Assembly: GCF_014062315.1 (NCBI RefSeq)
Contig: NZ_JACGLT010000004.1
Coordinates: 310,001 to 374,000, forward strand
From: Gelidibacter maritimus
GTDB taxonomy: Bacteria > Bacteroidota > Bacteroidia > Flavobacteriales > Flavobacteriaceae
Direction: 5' to 3'
Length of the DNA stretch: 64,000 nt
Shown: positions 53,756-63,017 of the stretch, in pieces
Numbering within the stretch: the first letter of the stretch is position 1
How the letters are laid out: each line of letters starts with the position of its first letter
Notes under the pieces: generated by a model
The model's database searches: none
Seen by the model: the letters and a program-made list of their open reading frames with translations, nothing else
Told to the model about the DNA's origin: nothing
Made by a program: the position numbers and the translations under genes

Positions 53756-53800
53756 AGTAGTTAAGCAACTTTGGGCACCCTAAGTAGTTACAACTTTAGG
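53756..53800. repeat. Direct repeat between dnaX and rnpB
   Basis: AGTAGTTAAGCAACTTTGGG (53756-53775) and AGTAGTTACAACTTTAGG (53783-53800), 27 bases apart. They lie between the divergent dnaX and rnpB promoters and may bind a shared regulator. Confidence 0.45.
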
Positions 53801-53832
53801 TGTTTAAATGTTAAGCATTTAAAACTTTACAT

Positions 53833-53840
53833 TAACTTTG
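53833..53840 (+). promoter_or_regulatory. Promoter -7 box (TAACTTTG) of rnpB
   Basis: Exact TAnnTTTG match 5 bases before the inferred 5' end of the RNase P RNA, which is the expected distance. Confidence 0.75.
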
Positions 53841-53845
53841 CAATT

Positions 53846-54254
53846 AAGTAAATCGCCTTATCGCTAAATGTTCAACTTGATTGAACGTCTCATATTTTGA
53901 GTTGAAAGATTCATTTATGAGATCCCCGCTTTCGCGAGGATTTGGAGGAAAGTCCGAACACCGTAGTGCAACATAATGGTTAATGGCCATCGGTCGTGAG
54001 ATCAGGAAAAGTGCAACAGAAAGTATGTACAGGTTAAGCTGTAGTGAAACCAGGTAAACTCTATGTGGTGCAATGTCATGTATACCAACGTCCAGTCCCA
54101 ATCGGGATCGGGAAAGGGCGGCACGCTCGATTGTTGGAGGGTAGACAGCTAAAGTGTACTGGTAACAGTGCATTCAGATAAATGATAAGGTACTTTTCTT
54201 TTTGGAATTCATTTCAAACTGAAAATGGACAGAATTCGGCTTACAGATTTACTT
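53846..54254 (+). ncRNA. rnpB: RNase P RNA (class A)
   Basis: Catalytic RNA that cuts the 5' leader from tRNA precursors. The universal core is visible: GAGGAAAGTCCGAACACC near the 5' side, ACAGAAAGTATGTACAGG in the middle, and CAGAATTCGGCTTACAG near the 3' end. The ends are set by pairing of AAGTAAATC (53846-53854) with GATTTACTT (54246-54254), which forms helix P1. The length of about 409 bases fits class A. A GC-rich helix (CCCAATCGGGATCGGGA) sits in the variable P12 area. It has its own promoter box and a terminator hairpin. Confidence 0.95.
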
Positions 54255-54263
54255 ATTTAAAAC

Positions 54264-54298
54264 AGGCTCCTTGTGTATTCAAGGAGCTTTGTTTATTT
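54264..54298 (+). terminator. Terminator of rnpB
   Basis: Stem GCTCCTTG / CAAGGAGC with loop TGTATT followed by a T-rich tract (TTTGTTTATTT). Confidence 0.85.
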
Positions 54299-54356
54299 AG
54301 TGAAAGCCATTTTCTAAAAGTCAAAGACGCATTGGATTATGTTGGTTGAACTAATC

Positions 54357-54405
54357 CTGCTTTCGGGCGGGGAATCTATACTCAAACTTAAAAGCGGAGC
54401 GTTGT
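54357..54405. repeat. Degenerate dispersed repeat, copy B
   Basis: TCCTGCTTTCGGGCGGGG followed by ACTCAAACTTAAAAGCGGAGCG aligned in two halves with the block at 16199. It sits just beyond the end of rsmD. Confidence 0.35.
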
Positions 54406-54408
54406 TTT

Positions 54409-54951
54409 CTATTCAATTTTCTCAAAAAAACTGAACAAACTACTGCCGTATTTTTTGAAGTAACTAAAATATGGCAGGTGAGAAAGGTCCATCTGTTCGG
54501 CATGCTCTACTATCAAAAGACCTTCATCATCTAAAAGATCATTTTGAAATACCAATTCAGGTATTTTGGAAAACTCATCCAAACTGTAAGCGTAAGGTGG
54601 ATCTACAAAAATAACATCTGATTTAAGCTTTGTAGTCTCCAAGAATTTAAACACATCACTTTTGACTGTTCTAATGGGCATTTGAAATTCATCTGCTGTA
54701 TTGTTTATGAATTTGATACAGCCAAAATTTTCATCCACTGAGGTGATGTTCTCTGTGCCTCTAGAAGCAAACTCAAAGCTGATGCTTCCAGTTCCGGCAA
54801 ATAAGTCCAATACTGAAATCTCATCAAAATAATAGAGGTTATTCAAAATGTTGAAAATGGCCTCTTTTGCCATATCCGTCGTAGGACGTACCGGTAACTT
54901 TTTCGGTGGCATGATGCGTCTTCCTTTAAATTGACCTGAGATAATTCGCAT
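54409..54951 (-). CDS. rsmD: 16S rRNA (guanine-966-N2)-methyltransferase
   Basis: SAM-dependent methyltransferase for G966 of 16S rRNA; 180 residues. The N-terminus MRIISGQFKGRRIMPPKK and RPTTDMAKEAIFNIL is diagnostic, VLDLFAGTGSISFEFASRG is the SAM site and FVDPPYAYSLD the catalytic D/NPPY motif. Its start codon overlaps the stop of the DUF3822 gene (TAATG), so the two are coupled. It is last in a three-gene minus-strand operon. Confidence 0.96.
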   Translation of the reverse strand: MRIISGQFKGRRIMPPKKLPVRPTTDMAKEAIFNILNNLYYFDEISVLDLFAGTGSISFEFASRGTENITSVDENFGCIKFINNTADEFQMPIRTVKSDVFKFLETTKLKSDVIFVDPPYAYSLDEFSKIPELVFQNDLLDDEGLLIVEHAEQMDLSHLPYFSYFKKYGSSLFSFFEKIE

Positions 54952-55817
54952 TAGTTGAAACTATTTAAAATAAGTGTGTGCTCATGTTTTGATTGGATCT
55001 GATTAGCGTCCTCAAAGGTATAGGGTTTTGAAGGCTCATCAAATTCGACGTATCTGATGTAGGTATAAAGCAATTGGTACAATTCATCTCCTTTGGTGAT
55101 ACGGCCAGTCAGTTTGACAATAACAGTTTCCGTGTTCAACTTTAATTGTTCAATAGCGAAGAGTACAAAATAGATAAAATCTTCTTTTGTGAAATATTCA
55201 AAGGTATTGTATAATTGAAGTTTTCCTGCCTTTATCGCTACCATTTCGAAGTGATAGGGTGCTACGTTGATATATATATGGTCTTCGTTAGCATCTACTT
55301 TAATCTCTTTTAAAATTTGCTCTAAAAAGATGGAGGAAGCGTGTTTGTATTCAAATTCGCCATAGGTTTCAAATAAATAATTATTGATATTGATATAGGG
55401 AACAAATACATTAATGCTATCAATGGCCTCTATTTTATCGTATGATATAAAGTCGGTCTTAATAATTTTTGAACTAAATTTCAGATAATCTGCCGCATTT
55501 TGTTCTTCAAAAAATGCTGCAGGTACCAGATTAGAAAGTTCGTTCTGAAAAAGTACCAACACCGTATCGAAAGGTTGAGAAAGCAAAGGTTCATTAGTAA
55601 TGACTGCTTGCAATTCTTCCAGTACTGCCTCTGGCGTCAATTTGCTTTTAAATTCAATTCGCTTTAAAAATTCAACTTCAGAATCACGACTGTTAAAGAT
55701 ACAAAAAGAAAGTCCACTCAAACTAATTTGAATGGACAGCTTTCTAAGGTTATTTAATTCCAATGTACTAATCAGTTGAATAGTTTTTAGGCCAGTTTCC
55801 AATGGTTTTGACTTCAT
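54951..55817 (-). CDS. DUF3822 family protein
   Basis: Cytoplasmic protein of up to 288 residues of the DUF3822 family, found in Bacteroidota and often beside rsmD. The core opens with LRKLSIQISLSGLSFCIFNS and has an actin-like (ASKHA) pattern, with HIYINVAPYHFEMVAIK and VKLTGRITKGDELYQLL later. The ATG at 55817 would overlap the upstream gene by 50 bases. A TTG at 55763, 4 bases after that gene's stop, gives 270 residues and may be the true start. The stop overlaps the rsmD start. No enzymatic function is known; the operon suggests a link to ribosome assembly. Confidence 0.85.
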   Translation of the reverse strand: MKSKPLETGLKTIQLISTLELNNLRKLSIQISLSGLSFCIFNSRDSEVEFLKRIEFKSKLTPEAVLEELQAVITNEPLLSQPFDTVLVLFQNELSNLVPAAFFEEQNAADYLKFSSKIIKTDFISYDKIEAIDSINVFVPYININNYLFETYGEFEYKHASSIFLEQILKEIKVDANEDHIYINVAPYHFEMVAIKAGKLQLYNTFEYFTKEDFIYFVLFAIEQLKLNTETVIVKLTGRITKGDELYQLLYTYIRYVEFDEPSKPYTFEDANQIQSKHEHTLILNSFN

Positions 55818-56493
55818 CCATAGAACCTACCATAAGTTTTGGTCCGTTAACGCCATCTACAGAAACCACTTGTTTTTCCTTTGCAATTAGATTCTTGTCT
55901 TCGCCATCAAGAATGATAGCTTTGTCCACGCTAGCTTCAAACACAGGAATATTATCCAATAATCCGGCTTTCAAGTCGAACTTTGCACCAGGTTTTCCAA
56001 CCGGTACATTCATCATGGTCTTATATCTCGTATCTGCACCAAATAAAGAATCCTTTACCGATACAAAATCCAAAGTATCAATAATCACAATATCTCTTGT
56101 CATTGTCACACCACCAAATCGTCTGGTCATTTCCTCATCTACAATGGTTGAATCTCTACGTTGAGTAATTGTAAATTTAGCAGTATCAATAAATTTTACC
56201 AGATTATCAAAGTTATCCGTAAACTTCCCGTTAACTTGTTTGTACGCTAATTCTGCATCTCTAATGTCTTTTAGTTTTTCAATAACTACATGATAGCGTT
56301 TCTCCTTAAGTTCATTAAATTGAATCTCTCCATAAACAGACATGAAGGTAGAATAGCCGAGAAAAGCAATAATTCCCCAAAGTAAAATGTGTAGAATTGG
56401 CTTAAAGTTTTGTGGTACAAATTTGTCTATCAACCAAACGATTCCAATCGTGAGAAGGATAACAATTACAATAGCAAGAATTACTGTTAGCAT
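55768..56493 (-). CDS. Membrane-anchored protein of unknown function, first gene of rsmD operon
   Basis: Protein of 241 residues with two hydrophobic helices at the N-terminus (about 2-24 and 32-52) and a soluble remainder. A helical stretch IEKLKDIRDAELAYKQVNGKFT resembles the prepilin-like pattern of small pseudopilin-type proteins. The later half is beta-rich (DIVIIDTLDFVSVKDSLFG). I do not recognise a family name. It is the promoter-proximal gene of the operon with DUF3822 and rsmD and is divergent from the helicase gene. Confidence 0.8.
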   Translation of the reverse strand: MLTVILAIVIVILLTIGIVWLIDKFVPQNFKPILHILLWGIIAFLGYSTFMSVYGEIQFNELKEKRYHVVIEKLKDIRDAELAYKQVNGKFTDNFDNLVKFIDTAKFTITQRRDSTIVDEEMTRRFGGVTMTRDIVIIDTLDFVSVKDSLFGADTRYKTMMNVPVGKPGAKFDLKAGLLDNIPVFEASVDKAIILDGEDKNLIAKEKQVVSVDGVNGPKLMVGSMDEVKTIGNWPKNYSTD

Positions 56494-56696
56494 AGTTTGT
56501 GTGTTTATTTTTTATAATTGGTCTAACGCAAATCTACAATTTTTTTTAATTCACGAAAACCAAACCTAATAAAAATGATGTAATAAAAAAATGAATTTAA
56601 AATAAATTAGTTCTACTTGTTAAAAAGTATGTCATAAAGTTACAACAATTCTTTATATACCTTACCTTTCCGTTTTAGAAAATGACGCATTATAAC

Positions 56697-58133
56697 ATGA
56701 ACGCCTCCGAATTTTATAAACATTTAAAACAGAAATTTCCATTTGAACCTACGCCGAAGCAAAATATTGCTCTTGATCAACTGTCAGATTTTGTTTTTAA
56801 TACAGATTCCAATCAATTATATCTTTTAAAAGGATTTGCTGGAACTGGAAAAACAAGTATCATCGGGACCTTGGTTTCCAATTTATGGCACATAAAAAAA
56901 AGTGCCATTTTGATGGCACCAACAGGAAGAGCGGCCAAGGTTATTTCCAATTATTCAGGCAAGGAAGCCTTCACCATTCATAAAAAAATATATTTTCCAA
57001 AAAAAGATAAAGGTGGAGGTGTCAAATTTGTAATGCAGCCCAATAAGCATCGGAATACGATATTTATAGTTGACGAAGCTTCCATGATTCCTGATGCACC
57101 TTCAGATTCAAAATTTCACGAAAACGGATCGCTTTTGGATGATTTAATGCAATATGTATATTCTGGGCATCACTGCAAATTGTTGCTGATTGGTGATAAA
57201 GCCCAACTTCCACCAGTTAAATCGGATTTAAGCCCGGCCTTGGACAATGTGCAGCTCAACCTAAATTACAACAAAAACGTTATTGCCATTGAACTGGATG
57301 AAGTTGTGAGACAAGATCAGGATTCTGGAATTTTGATGAATGCAACCAATCTGCGTGAAACATTGGAAGGCGAATTTTACGAAGCCTTTAAATTTGATTT
57401 AGAGGGCTACTCGGATGTTGTAAGATTAATTGATGGTTATGAGATTATGGACGCTATCAATGATGGGTATTCAGATCAGGGGCATGAGGAGACAGCGATT
57501 ATTGTAAGAAGTAACAAGCGGGCAAATTTATATAATAAACAAGTTAGGGAGCGCATATTACATAACGAAAATGAACTTACTGTTGGGGACTTTCTAATGG
57601 TGGTCAAAAACAATTATTTTTGGGTCAAACCTACTTCAGAAGCTGGATTTATTGCGAATGGTGATATCATTCAAGTTCTGGAAATTTTCAGTTTGCAAGA
57701 TTTGTACGGATTCAGATTTGCCGAGGTCAAGGTGCAAATGGTTGATTATCCGAAAATGGCACCTTTTGAAACGGTACTCCTTTTAGATACCATTGAGTCG
57801 GAATCGCCGTCATTGCCCTATGAAGAATCCAACCGGCTCTACCAAGAGGTCCAAAAGGATTATGTTGATGAAACATCCAATTATAAAAAGTTTCTAAAAA
57901 TCAAGAATAACAAGCATTTCAATGCGTTGCAGGTCAAGTTTTCTTACGCAATTACCTGTCATAAATCGCAAGGAGGCCAATGGCATACGGTTTTTGTGGA
58001 GCAACCCTATCTACCCAACGGTATCGATAAAGACTATTTGAGATGGCTGTACACGGCAATTACCAGGGCAAAGGATAAATTATATTTAATTGGTTTCCCC
58101 GACGAGTTTTTTGTTTCCAATAGTGGGTTTTAA
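56697..58133 (+). CDS. ATP-dependent helicase of the RecD/Dda type
   Basis: Superfamily 1B DNA helicase of 478 residues (ATG at 56697; an ATG at 56682 adds five residues). Motif I is GFAGTGKTS (about 46-54), motif Ia MAPTGRAAKV, motif II IFIVDEASMI, motif III LLLIGDKAQLPPV, and C-terminal motifs V and VI are YAITCHKSQGGQW and LYTAITRAK. This is the compact Dda-like or RecD2-core size without RecBCD partners nearby. It probably acts on DNA during repair or replication. It is monocistronic and divergent from the rsmD operon. Confidence 0.9.
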   Translation: MNASEFYKHLKQKFPFEPTPKQNIALDQLSDFVFNTDSNQLYLLKGFAGTGKTSIIGTLVSNLWHIKKSAILMAPTGRAAKVISNYSGKEAFTIHKKIYFPKKDKGGGVKFVMQPNKHRNTIFIVDEASMIPDAPSDSKFHENGSLLDDLMQYVYSGHHCKLLLIGDKAQLPPVKSDLSPALDNVQLNLNYNKNVIAIELDEVVRQDQDSGILMNATNLRETLEGEFYEAFKFDLEGYSDVVRLIDGYEIMDAINDGYSDQGHEETAIIVRSNKRANLYNKQVRERILHNENELTVGDFLMVVKNNYFWVKPTSEAGFIANGDIIQVLEIFSLQDLYGFRFAEVKVQMVDYPKMAPFETVLLLDTIESESPSLPYEESNRLYQEVQKDYVDETSNYKKFLKIKNNKHFNALQVKFSYAITCHKSQGGQWHTVFVEQPYLPNGIDKDYLRWLYTAITRAKDKLYLIGFPDEFFVSNSGF

Positions 58134-58287
58134 CGTTCCAAGATTTATGAGATTTTAAAATAATCAATTATCCTGCACTTACCATTCAACTATTTCATCC
58201 TTTAATTACCAACATACACTTCAAAGTCGGCACTAAACTTTATAAAAAGATTAAACATTACAAACCATAAAATCATCTAAAAAGGGT

Positions 58288-58295
58288 TATTTTTG
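58288..58295 (+). promoter_or_regulatory. Promoter -7 box (TATTTTTG) of the kdsB operon
   Basis: Exact TAnnTTTG match 21 bases before the ATG at 58317. It overlaps a TTG at 58293 that would otherwise extend the frame, which rules that TTG out as start. Confidence 0.7.
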
Positions 58296-58316
58296 GGTAG
58301 AAACTTTAGACCAACC

Positions 58317-59045
58317 ATGAAGATAATTTCAATGATTCCGGCACGTTACAGTGCTACACGTTTTCCAGCCAAATTGATGAAAGATTTAGGGGGTAAGACC
58401 GTGATTCTTAGAACCTACGAAGCTACCGTTGACACCAATCTTTTTGATGATGTATTTGTGGTAACCGATAGCACCATCATTTATGACGAAATTGTAAACA
58501 ATGGCGGAAAAGCAATCATGAGCAAAAAAGAACACCAGTCTGGTAGCGATCGTATTGCAGAGGCAGTTGAAGATTTGGAGGTTGACATTGTGGTGAATGT
58601 GCAAGGTGATGAACCTTTTACCGAGAGAGAAAGTTTAGAGAAGGTATTGAATGCATTCAAAGATGACCATCAGAAAGAAATTGATCTGGCATCGTTAATG
58701 GTTGAAATTCATGACTGGGATGAAATCAGCAATCCAAATACCGTAAAAGTCATTGTAGATCAGAATAATTTTGCACTGTATTTTTCAAGAAGCCCAATTC
58801 CATATCCTAGAGACAAGGAAGCTGGGGCACGCTACTTTAAGCACAAAGGTATTTATGCCTTTAGAAAGGAGGCGCTTCTTGACTTTTATAAGCTGCCAAT
58901 GCAGTTTATTGAGGCCACAGAGAAGATAGAATGCATCCGTTATTTAGAATATGGCAAACGCATAAAAATGGTTGAGACCACTATTGAAGGTGTTGAAATA
59001 GATACGCCGGAAGATTTGGAACGCGCAAAACGTTTATGGAAATAG
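58317..59045 (+). CDS. kdsB: 3-deoxy-manno-octulosonate cytidylyltransferase
   Basis: Activates Kdo (or 8-amino-Kdo) with CTP for LPS inner-core synthesis; 242 residues from the ATG at 58317. The start [43 protein letters not shown] and [11 protein letters not shown] are all family signatures. It is the first gene of a run with a HAD hydrolase (10-base overlap), a KdnB-like oxidase and an acyltransferase. In Shewanella the matching KdsB prefers 8-amino-Kdo, and the presence of a kdnB-like gene here suggests the same. Confidence 0.96.
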   Translation: MKIISMIPARYSATRFPAKLMKDLGGKTVILRTYEATVDTNLFDDVFVVTDSTIIYDEIVNNGGKAIMSKKEHQSGSDRIAEAVEDLEVDIVVNVQGDEPFTERESLEKVLNAFKDDHQKEIDLASLMVEIHDWDEISNPNTVKVIVDQNNFALYFSRSPIPYPRDKEAGARYFKHKGIYAFRKEALLDFYKLPMQFIEATEKIECIRYLEYGKRIKMVETTIEGVEIDTPEDLERAKRLWK

Positions 59046-59782
59046 ATTATACCAACATAAAAGTAATTGGTTTTGATGCCGATGATACGCTCTGGGTCAA
59101 CGAAACCTATTTTAGGGATGCTGAACTCGCATTTGCAAAGTTGATGGCGCCTTATGAAACAGCAAATAAAATTGATCAAGAGCTCTTTAAGAGGCAAATA
59201 GAAAACCTGCCCTTATATGGATACGGGATTAAAGGATTTATCCTGTCCATGGTTGAGATTGCTTTGGAGCTGTCCAACAATTCCGTGAGCAATCAAACTA
59301 TTGAAGCCATTCTTAATATTGGCAAAGATATGCTCAACAAACCTGTACATCTCTTGAATGGCGTTGAGGAAGTTTTGGCTACATTATCTTTGGATTACCG
59401 ATTGATAGTTGTGACTAAAGGCGATTTGTTGGATCAGGAAAGAAAATTGGAGAAGTCCGGGCTAATGGACTATTTTCATCATATTGAAGTGGTCAGTGAT
59501 AAGCAAGAAGCTAATTATTCCAAACTGTTGAACCATTTGGATGTAAAACCTTCTGAGTTTTTGATGATTGGTAATTCGTTAAAATCAGATGTATTGCCAC
59601 TGATAAATATTAAAGCACGTGCTATCCATATTCCATTTCATACCACTTGGGTCCATGAGCAAGTTGAGACCAATAAGCAGGACAATAAAAAATTTAAAAC
59701 GGTATCGAGTTTATTGGATATTCTTCCAATATTGAACTCGACCCGACAAACAAAAGTTAACAGCATAAAGAATGACTTATAA
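59036..59782 (+). CDS. HAD-superfamily hydrolase
   Basis: Predicted phosphatase of 248 residues. The catalytic DxD is D14/D16 in GFDADDTLW, motif II is VVTKGD, and motif IV is MIGNSLKSD. The cap is helical (type C1), as in YjjG-like enzymes. It overlaps kdsB by 10 bases and the oxidase gene by 11, so it is tightly coupled. A role in Kdo or 8-amino-Kdo metabolism (for example a phosphatase step) is inferred from position; it is not KdsC by sequence, which lacks a cap. Confidence 0.88.
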   Translation: MEIDYTNIKVIGFDADDTLWVNETYFRDAELAFAKLMAPYETANKIDQELFKRQIENLPLYGYGIKGFILSMVEIALELSNNSVSNQTIEAILNIGKDMLNKPVHLLNGVEEVLATLSLDYRLIVVTKGDLLDQERKLEKSGLMDYFHHIEVVSDKQEANYSKLLNHLDVKPSEFLMIGNSLKSDVLPLINIKARAIHIPFHTTWVHEQVETNKQDNKKFKTVSSLLDILPILNSTRQTKVNSIKNDL

Positions 59783-60854
59783 AAATTATCCAATGGTGTC
59801 CAGGGTTGTTTTTGGACGTGGTAGCTTCAATCAATTGAGTGATATTCTGTCACCAAAAAGATTAAACGTTAAGGCACCTTTTATTTATTTAGTAGATGAT
59901 GTTTTTAAAGGAAATGCTTGGCTGACCTCAAGAATTTCTTTGGCTTATGCCGATCAGGTGATTTTTATATCTGCTGATGAAGAGCCTAAGACTTCTCAAG
60001 TGGACCAATTGGTAGAGCAGATTATCCTGTCCCATAAAGATAGGCCTTCAGGCATTATTGGCATTGGTGGCGGAACCATATTGGATTTGGCTAAGGCAGT
60101 GGCCATTATGCTTACTAATCCTGGAGAATCTAAAGATTACCAGGGATGGGATTTGGTGAAAACCCCGGCTATTTATCATGTTGGTGTGCCCACAATATCC
60201 GGAACAGGAGCAGAGGTGTCAAGAACTACAGTGTTGACAGGACCAGAGAAAAAACTGGGTATCAATTCTGATTACACACCTTTTGACCAAGTAATTTTAG
60301 ATCCGGAATTAACAAAAGATGTACCTAAAGACCAATGGTTTTTTACAGGAATGGACTGTTATATCCATTGTGTTGAATCTTTAAAGGGCACTTATTTAAA
60401 TGCCTTTAGCCAGAGTTATGGCGAAAAAGCATATGATTTATGTAAAGAAATATTTATTGACGGCGATGGATCGAAAGAAGAGCTACAAGATAAATTGATG
60501 ATGGCCTCATGGCATGGCGGAATGAGTATTGCCTATTCTCAGGTAGGCGCAGCACACGCTATGAGCTATGGGCTTGGTTACCTTTTAGGAACAAAACATG
60601 GCATAGGTAATTGTATTGTTTTTGATCATTTAGAAGAGTTTTACCCTGAGGGCGTAGCATTATTTAAGGAAATGAAAGAAAAACACAACATTGAGATTCC
60701 ACAAGGAATTTGTTCACAACTCAGTGATGATGAGTTTGATATTATGATTGATGTCGCTTTAGGATTGGAGCCCCTTTGGGAAAATGCTATTGGTAAGAAC
60801 TGGAAAAAGACAATCACTAGAGAAAAACTGAAAGCTTTATATCAAAAAATGTAG
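59772..60854 (+). CDS. kdnB: Iron-dependent oxidase, KdnB-like (Kdo 8-oxidase)
   Basis: Type III alcohol dehydrogenase fold, 360 residues. The start MVSRVVFGRGSFNQL, nucleotide loop GIGGGTILDLAKA (97-109), PTISGTGAEVSRT and the metal ligands D195, H199 (MDCYIHCVES), H262 (AAHAMSYG) and H276 (KHGIGN) are clear. From memory this resembles KdnB of Shewanella oneidensis, which oxidises C8 of Kdo so that aminotransferase KdnA can make 8-amino-Kdo. Being in an operon with kdsB supports this strongly. The kdnA gene is not in the window, so the pathway is only partly seen. A general alcohol dehydrogenase remains the alternative. Confidence 0.83.
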   Translation: MTYKNYPMVSRVVFGRGSFNQLSDILSPKRLNVKAPFIYLVDDVFKGNAWLTSRISLAYADQVIFISADEEPKTSQVDQLVEQIILSHKDRPSGIIGIGGGTILDLAKAVAIMLTNPGESKDYQGWDLVKTPAIYHVGVPTISGTGAEVSRTTVLTGPEKKLGINSDYTPFDQVILDPELTKDVPKDQWFFTGMDCYIHCVESLKGTYLNAFSQSYGEKAYDLCKEIFIDGDGSKEELQDKLMMASWHGGMSIAYSQVGAAHAMSYGLGYLLGTKHGIGNCIVFDHLEEFYPEGVALFKEMKEKHNIEIPQGICSQLSDDEFDIMIDVALGLEPLWENAIGKNWKKTITREKLKALYQKM

Positions 60855-60855
60855 C

Positions 60856-61404
60856 ATGAGATGGTTATCAAAGTTTATTTATCATAAAATTTTAGGCTGG
60901 CGTTTAGTTGGAAATGTCACTATGTCAAAAGACACGATCAAGAAGGCGGTCATCATTGCAGCACCGCACACCAGTTGGCATGATTTTTATATAGCGCTTT
61001 TAATGCGAAGAGTGATTGGAATTAAATCAAATTTTGTAGCAAAAAAGGAACTATTCAAATGGCCCTTTAAATATTATTTTAAAGCGATTGGTGGTGCGCC
61101 TTTAGATAGACGCCCTGGACAAAACAAAGTAGAGGCTATTGCGAAACTGTTTGAGAGTCGGGATGAGTTTAGACTTGCATTGTCTCCAGAAGGCACTCGG
61201 ATGAAAGTGGAGCAGTGGAAAACAGGCTTTTATTATATCGCTAAAAAAGCGAATGTGCCTATTATCATGTTTACTTTTGATTTTGAAAACAAACAAAACA
61301 AGATTTCAGAGCCTTTTTATCCAACCGAAGATATAGAATCAGATTTTGAATTTATGCGCAACTTTTTTAAAGGTGTTAAGGGCAAAGTTTTATCCTATTC
61401 TTAA
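60856..61404 (+). CDS. 1-acyl-glycerol-3-phosphate acyltransferase-like protein
   Basis: PlsC-family membrane-associated acyltransferase of 182 residues. The catalytic HX4D box is HTSWHD (38-43) and the second motif is SPEGTR, with GGAPLDRR between them. It starts 1 base after the stop of the oxidase gene, so it belongs to the same transcript. Family members transfer fatty acids to glycerophosphate or to lipids; here the setting suggests lipid A or another envelope lipid, but the acceptor cannot be told. Confidence 0.88.
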   Translation: MRWLSKFIYHKILGWRLVGNVTMSKDTIKKAVIIAAPHTSWHDFYIALLMRRVIGIKSNFVAKKELFKWPFKYYFKAIGGAPLDRRPGQNKVEAIAKLFESRDEFRLALSPEGTRMKVEQWKTGFYYIAKKANVPIIMFTFDFENKQNKISEPFYPTEDIESDFEFMRNFFKGVKGKVLSYS

Positions 61405-61545
61405 GAATTTAGTTTTTTAAATTCAAAACTAAAAACAATTTAATTTGGCATGCATTTTGAATAGAAGATGTTGCAGTTGACTAGTGAAACATACAGTAAA
61501 CATTTTTTTGTCCCTAAAAAGAAACATTAGTTTATTTTGCGTCCC

Positions 61546-61577
61546 AAAAGCTATCTTTTAAAAAAAGGTAGCTTTTT
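61546..61577 (+). terminator. Terminator of the kdsB operon
   Basis: Stem AAAAGCTATCTTTT / AAAAGGTAGCTTTT (G-T pair), small A-rich loop, T-run. Confidence 0.75.
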
Positions 61578-61695
61578 AAATTTATCAATATAAAACCGTC
61601 TATATGAAATTTACGTATAGATTAATCAAGGATAGGGGTTTTAAATTATTAATGTCAACTTTCTTTTGATTGGAAAATCATTGATATGAGAAAGT

Positions 61696-61727
61696 AAAAG
61701 GCCAACATTTAATTGTTGGCTTTTTTA
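61696..61727. terminator. Terminator between convergent units (yebC side)
   Basis: Stem GCCAACA / TGTTGGC (61701-61707 and 61714-61720), loop TTTAAT, A-run left and T-run right, so it can work in both directions. Confidence 0.8.
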
Positions 61728-61755
61728 ATTTAAATGATCAAGTAGAATGTATGGG

Positions 61756-62478
61756 CTAGTCTTCAGAAGTTTCTTCCATGGTGTGGTAAACGTTCTGTAC
61801 ATCATCATCTTCTTCCAGTTTTTCTAAGAGTTTTTCGACATCTTCAGCTTCTTCGACGGTTAGTTTTTTGGTTACTTGAGGAATGCGTTCAAAACCCGAG
61901 GAAAGAATTTCAATCTCTCTTTTTTCCAATTCAGACTGAATAGCGCCAAAACTCTCAAAAGGGGCGTAGATTAAAATTCCATCATCGTCTAAAAAAACTT
62001 CTTCTGCACCAAAATCAATGAATTGCAATTCCAATTCTTCTACATCTAAACCTTCCGCAGGTATTCGGAAATTACAAGAATGATCAAACATAAATACTAC
62101 CGAACCAGATGTGCTCAAACTCCCATCACATTTATTAAAGTAACTCCGAACATTCGCAACTGTTCTCGTATTATTATCTGTTGCAGTCTCAACTAAAACG
62201 GCAATGCCATGCGGGGCATAACCTTCAAAAAGAACTTCTTTAAAATCTCCTAAGCTCTTATCGGATGCTCTTTTGATGGCGCGTTCTACATTGTCCTTAG
62301 GCATATTTACAGCCTTGGCGTTCTGTATAACGGCTCTCAATCGTGCGTTGGTGTCAGGGTCGGGCCCACCTTCCTTGACTGCCATTACAATGTCCTTGCC
62401 TATACGTGTAAAGGCCTTGCTCATTGCTGACCAGCGTTTCATTTTACGTGCTTTACGAAATTCAAAAGCTCTTCCCAT
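61756..62478 (-). CDS. yebC: YebC/PmpR family regulatory protein (TACO1 type)
   Basis: Conserved protein of 240 residues. The ATG at 62478 gives MGRAFEFRKARKMKRWSAMSKAFTRIGKDIV, the family start; the frame is open a further 25 codons upstream, but those residues are foreign to it. Other marks are PDPDTNARLRAVIQNAK, MPKDNVERAIKRA, ETATDNNTRTV and the acidic C-terminus. Family members were first called transcription regulators, and recent work points to easing ribosome stalling. It is monocistronic. Confidence 0.95.
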   Translation of the reverse strand: MGRAFEFRKARKMKRWSAMSKAFTRIGKDIVMAVKEGGPDPDTNARLRAVIQNAKAVNMPKDNVERAIKRASDKSLGDFKEVLFEGYAPHGIAVLVETATDNNTRTVANVRSYFNKCDGSLSTSGSVVFMFDHSCNFRIPAEGLDVEELELQFIDFGAEEVFLDDDGILIYAPFESFGAIQSELEKREIEILSSGFERIPQVTKKLTVEEAEDVEKLLEKLEEDDDVQNVYHTMEETSED

Positions 62479-62553
62479 GGTATAAGTTCTTTGTTTAAGG
62501 TTTAAAATTCTAAATCTACACTTAATAGTTATCGGTCGTTTCACTCTTATCAA

Positions 62554-63017
62554 CCCAAACTCCGAGCAAATTTAAAAAAATCATCTTATCATATCCTAAA
62601 TGATCATACAAATATATTGACGTATTCAATGCCATATATGTTCTATTAAATTTACTAAAATTACCAAAGCACCGTGAATGAATATAACTTTAGTCAGGGG
62701 TACACCAATTTACTCATTCAACCAAGCGCCAAGATGAAAGATAGCATCGCAAATTGATTAGATACAATGGCGACAGATTAAAATCTGTTGTATTTTAAAA
62801 ACCAACATTAATAACATGGTTTTAATCACAAGTATTAAGAGCCTAAAGCGCTAAAATTGTCAATGAGAGGGTTAGTTTTATACGATGAGTATTTCAGTAG
62901 ATTGTTATGGCATTTGCCCATTCATTTAAACAGCATTTTTTTATAATTTATATGGAGAAATGCAATGACTGTCATTAAAAACTGGTATTTCCACATTATT
63001 TGAAACAGGATCTAATT
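62554..63017. other. Intergenic region, nothing recognised
   Basis: About 460 AT-rich bases between the yebC promoter side and the pterin dehydratase gene. I see no open frame with protein character, no hairpin terminator and no RNA gene. Confidence 0.55.

Larger units (their letters stand above)
61405..61755. other. Intergenic region between convergent units, two terminators
   Basis: About 350 bases without a gene. It ends the kdsB operon and the yebC unit. Two hairpins are present and listed separately; the rest is AT-rich with no recognised feature. Confidence 0.6.

Noticed and set aside
58293-58316. Extended start of kdsB at a TTG
   Set aside because: It lies inside the TATTTTTG promoter box, so it would not be transcribed.
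62479-62553. Extended start of yebC
   Set aside because: Family proteins begin MGRAFEFRK; the extra 25 residues are basic spacer sequence.
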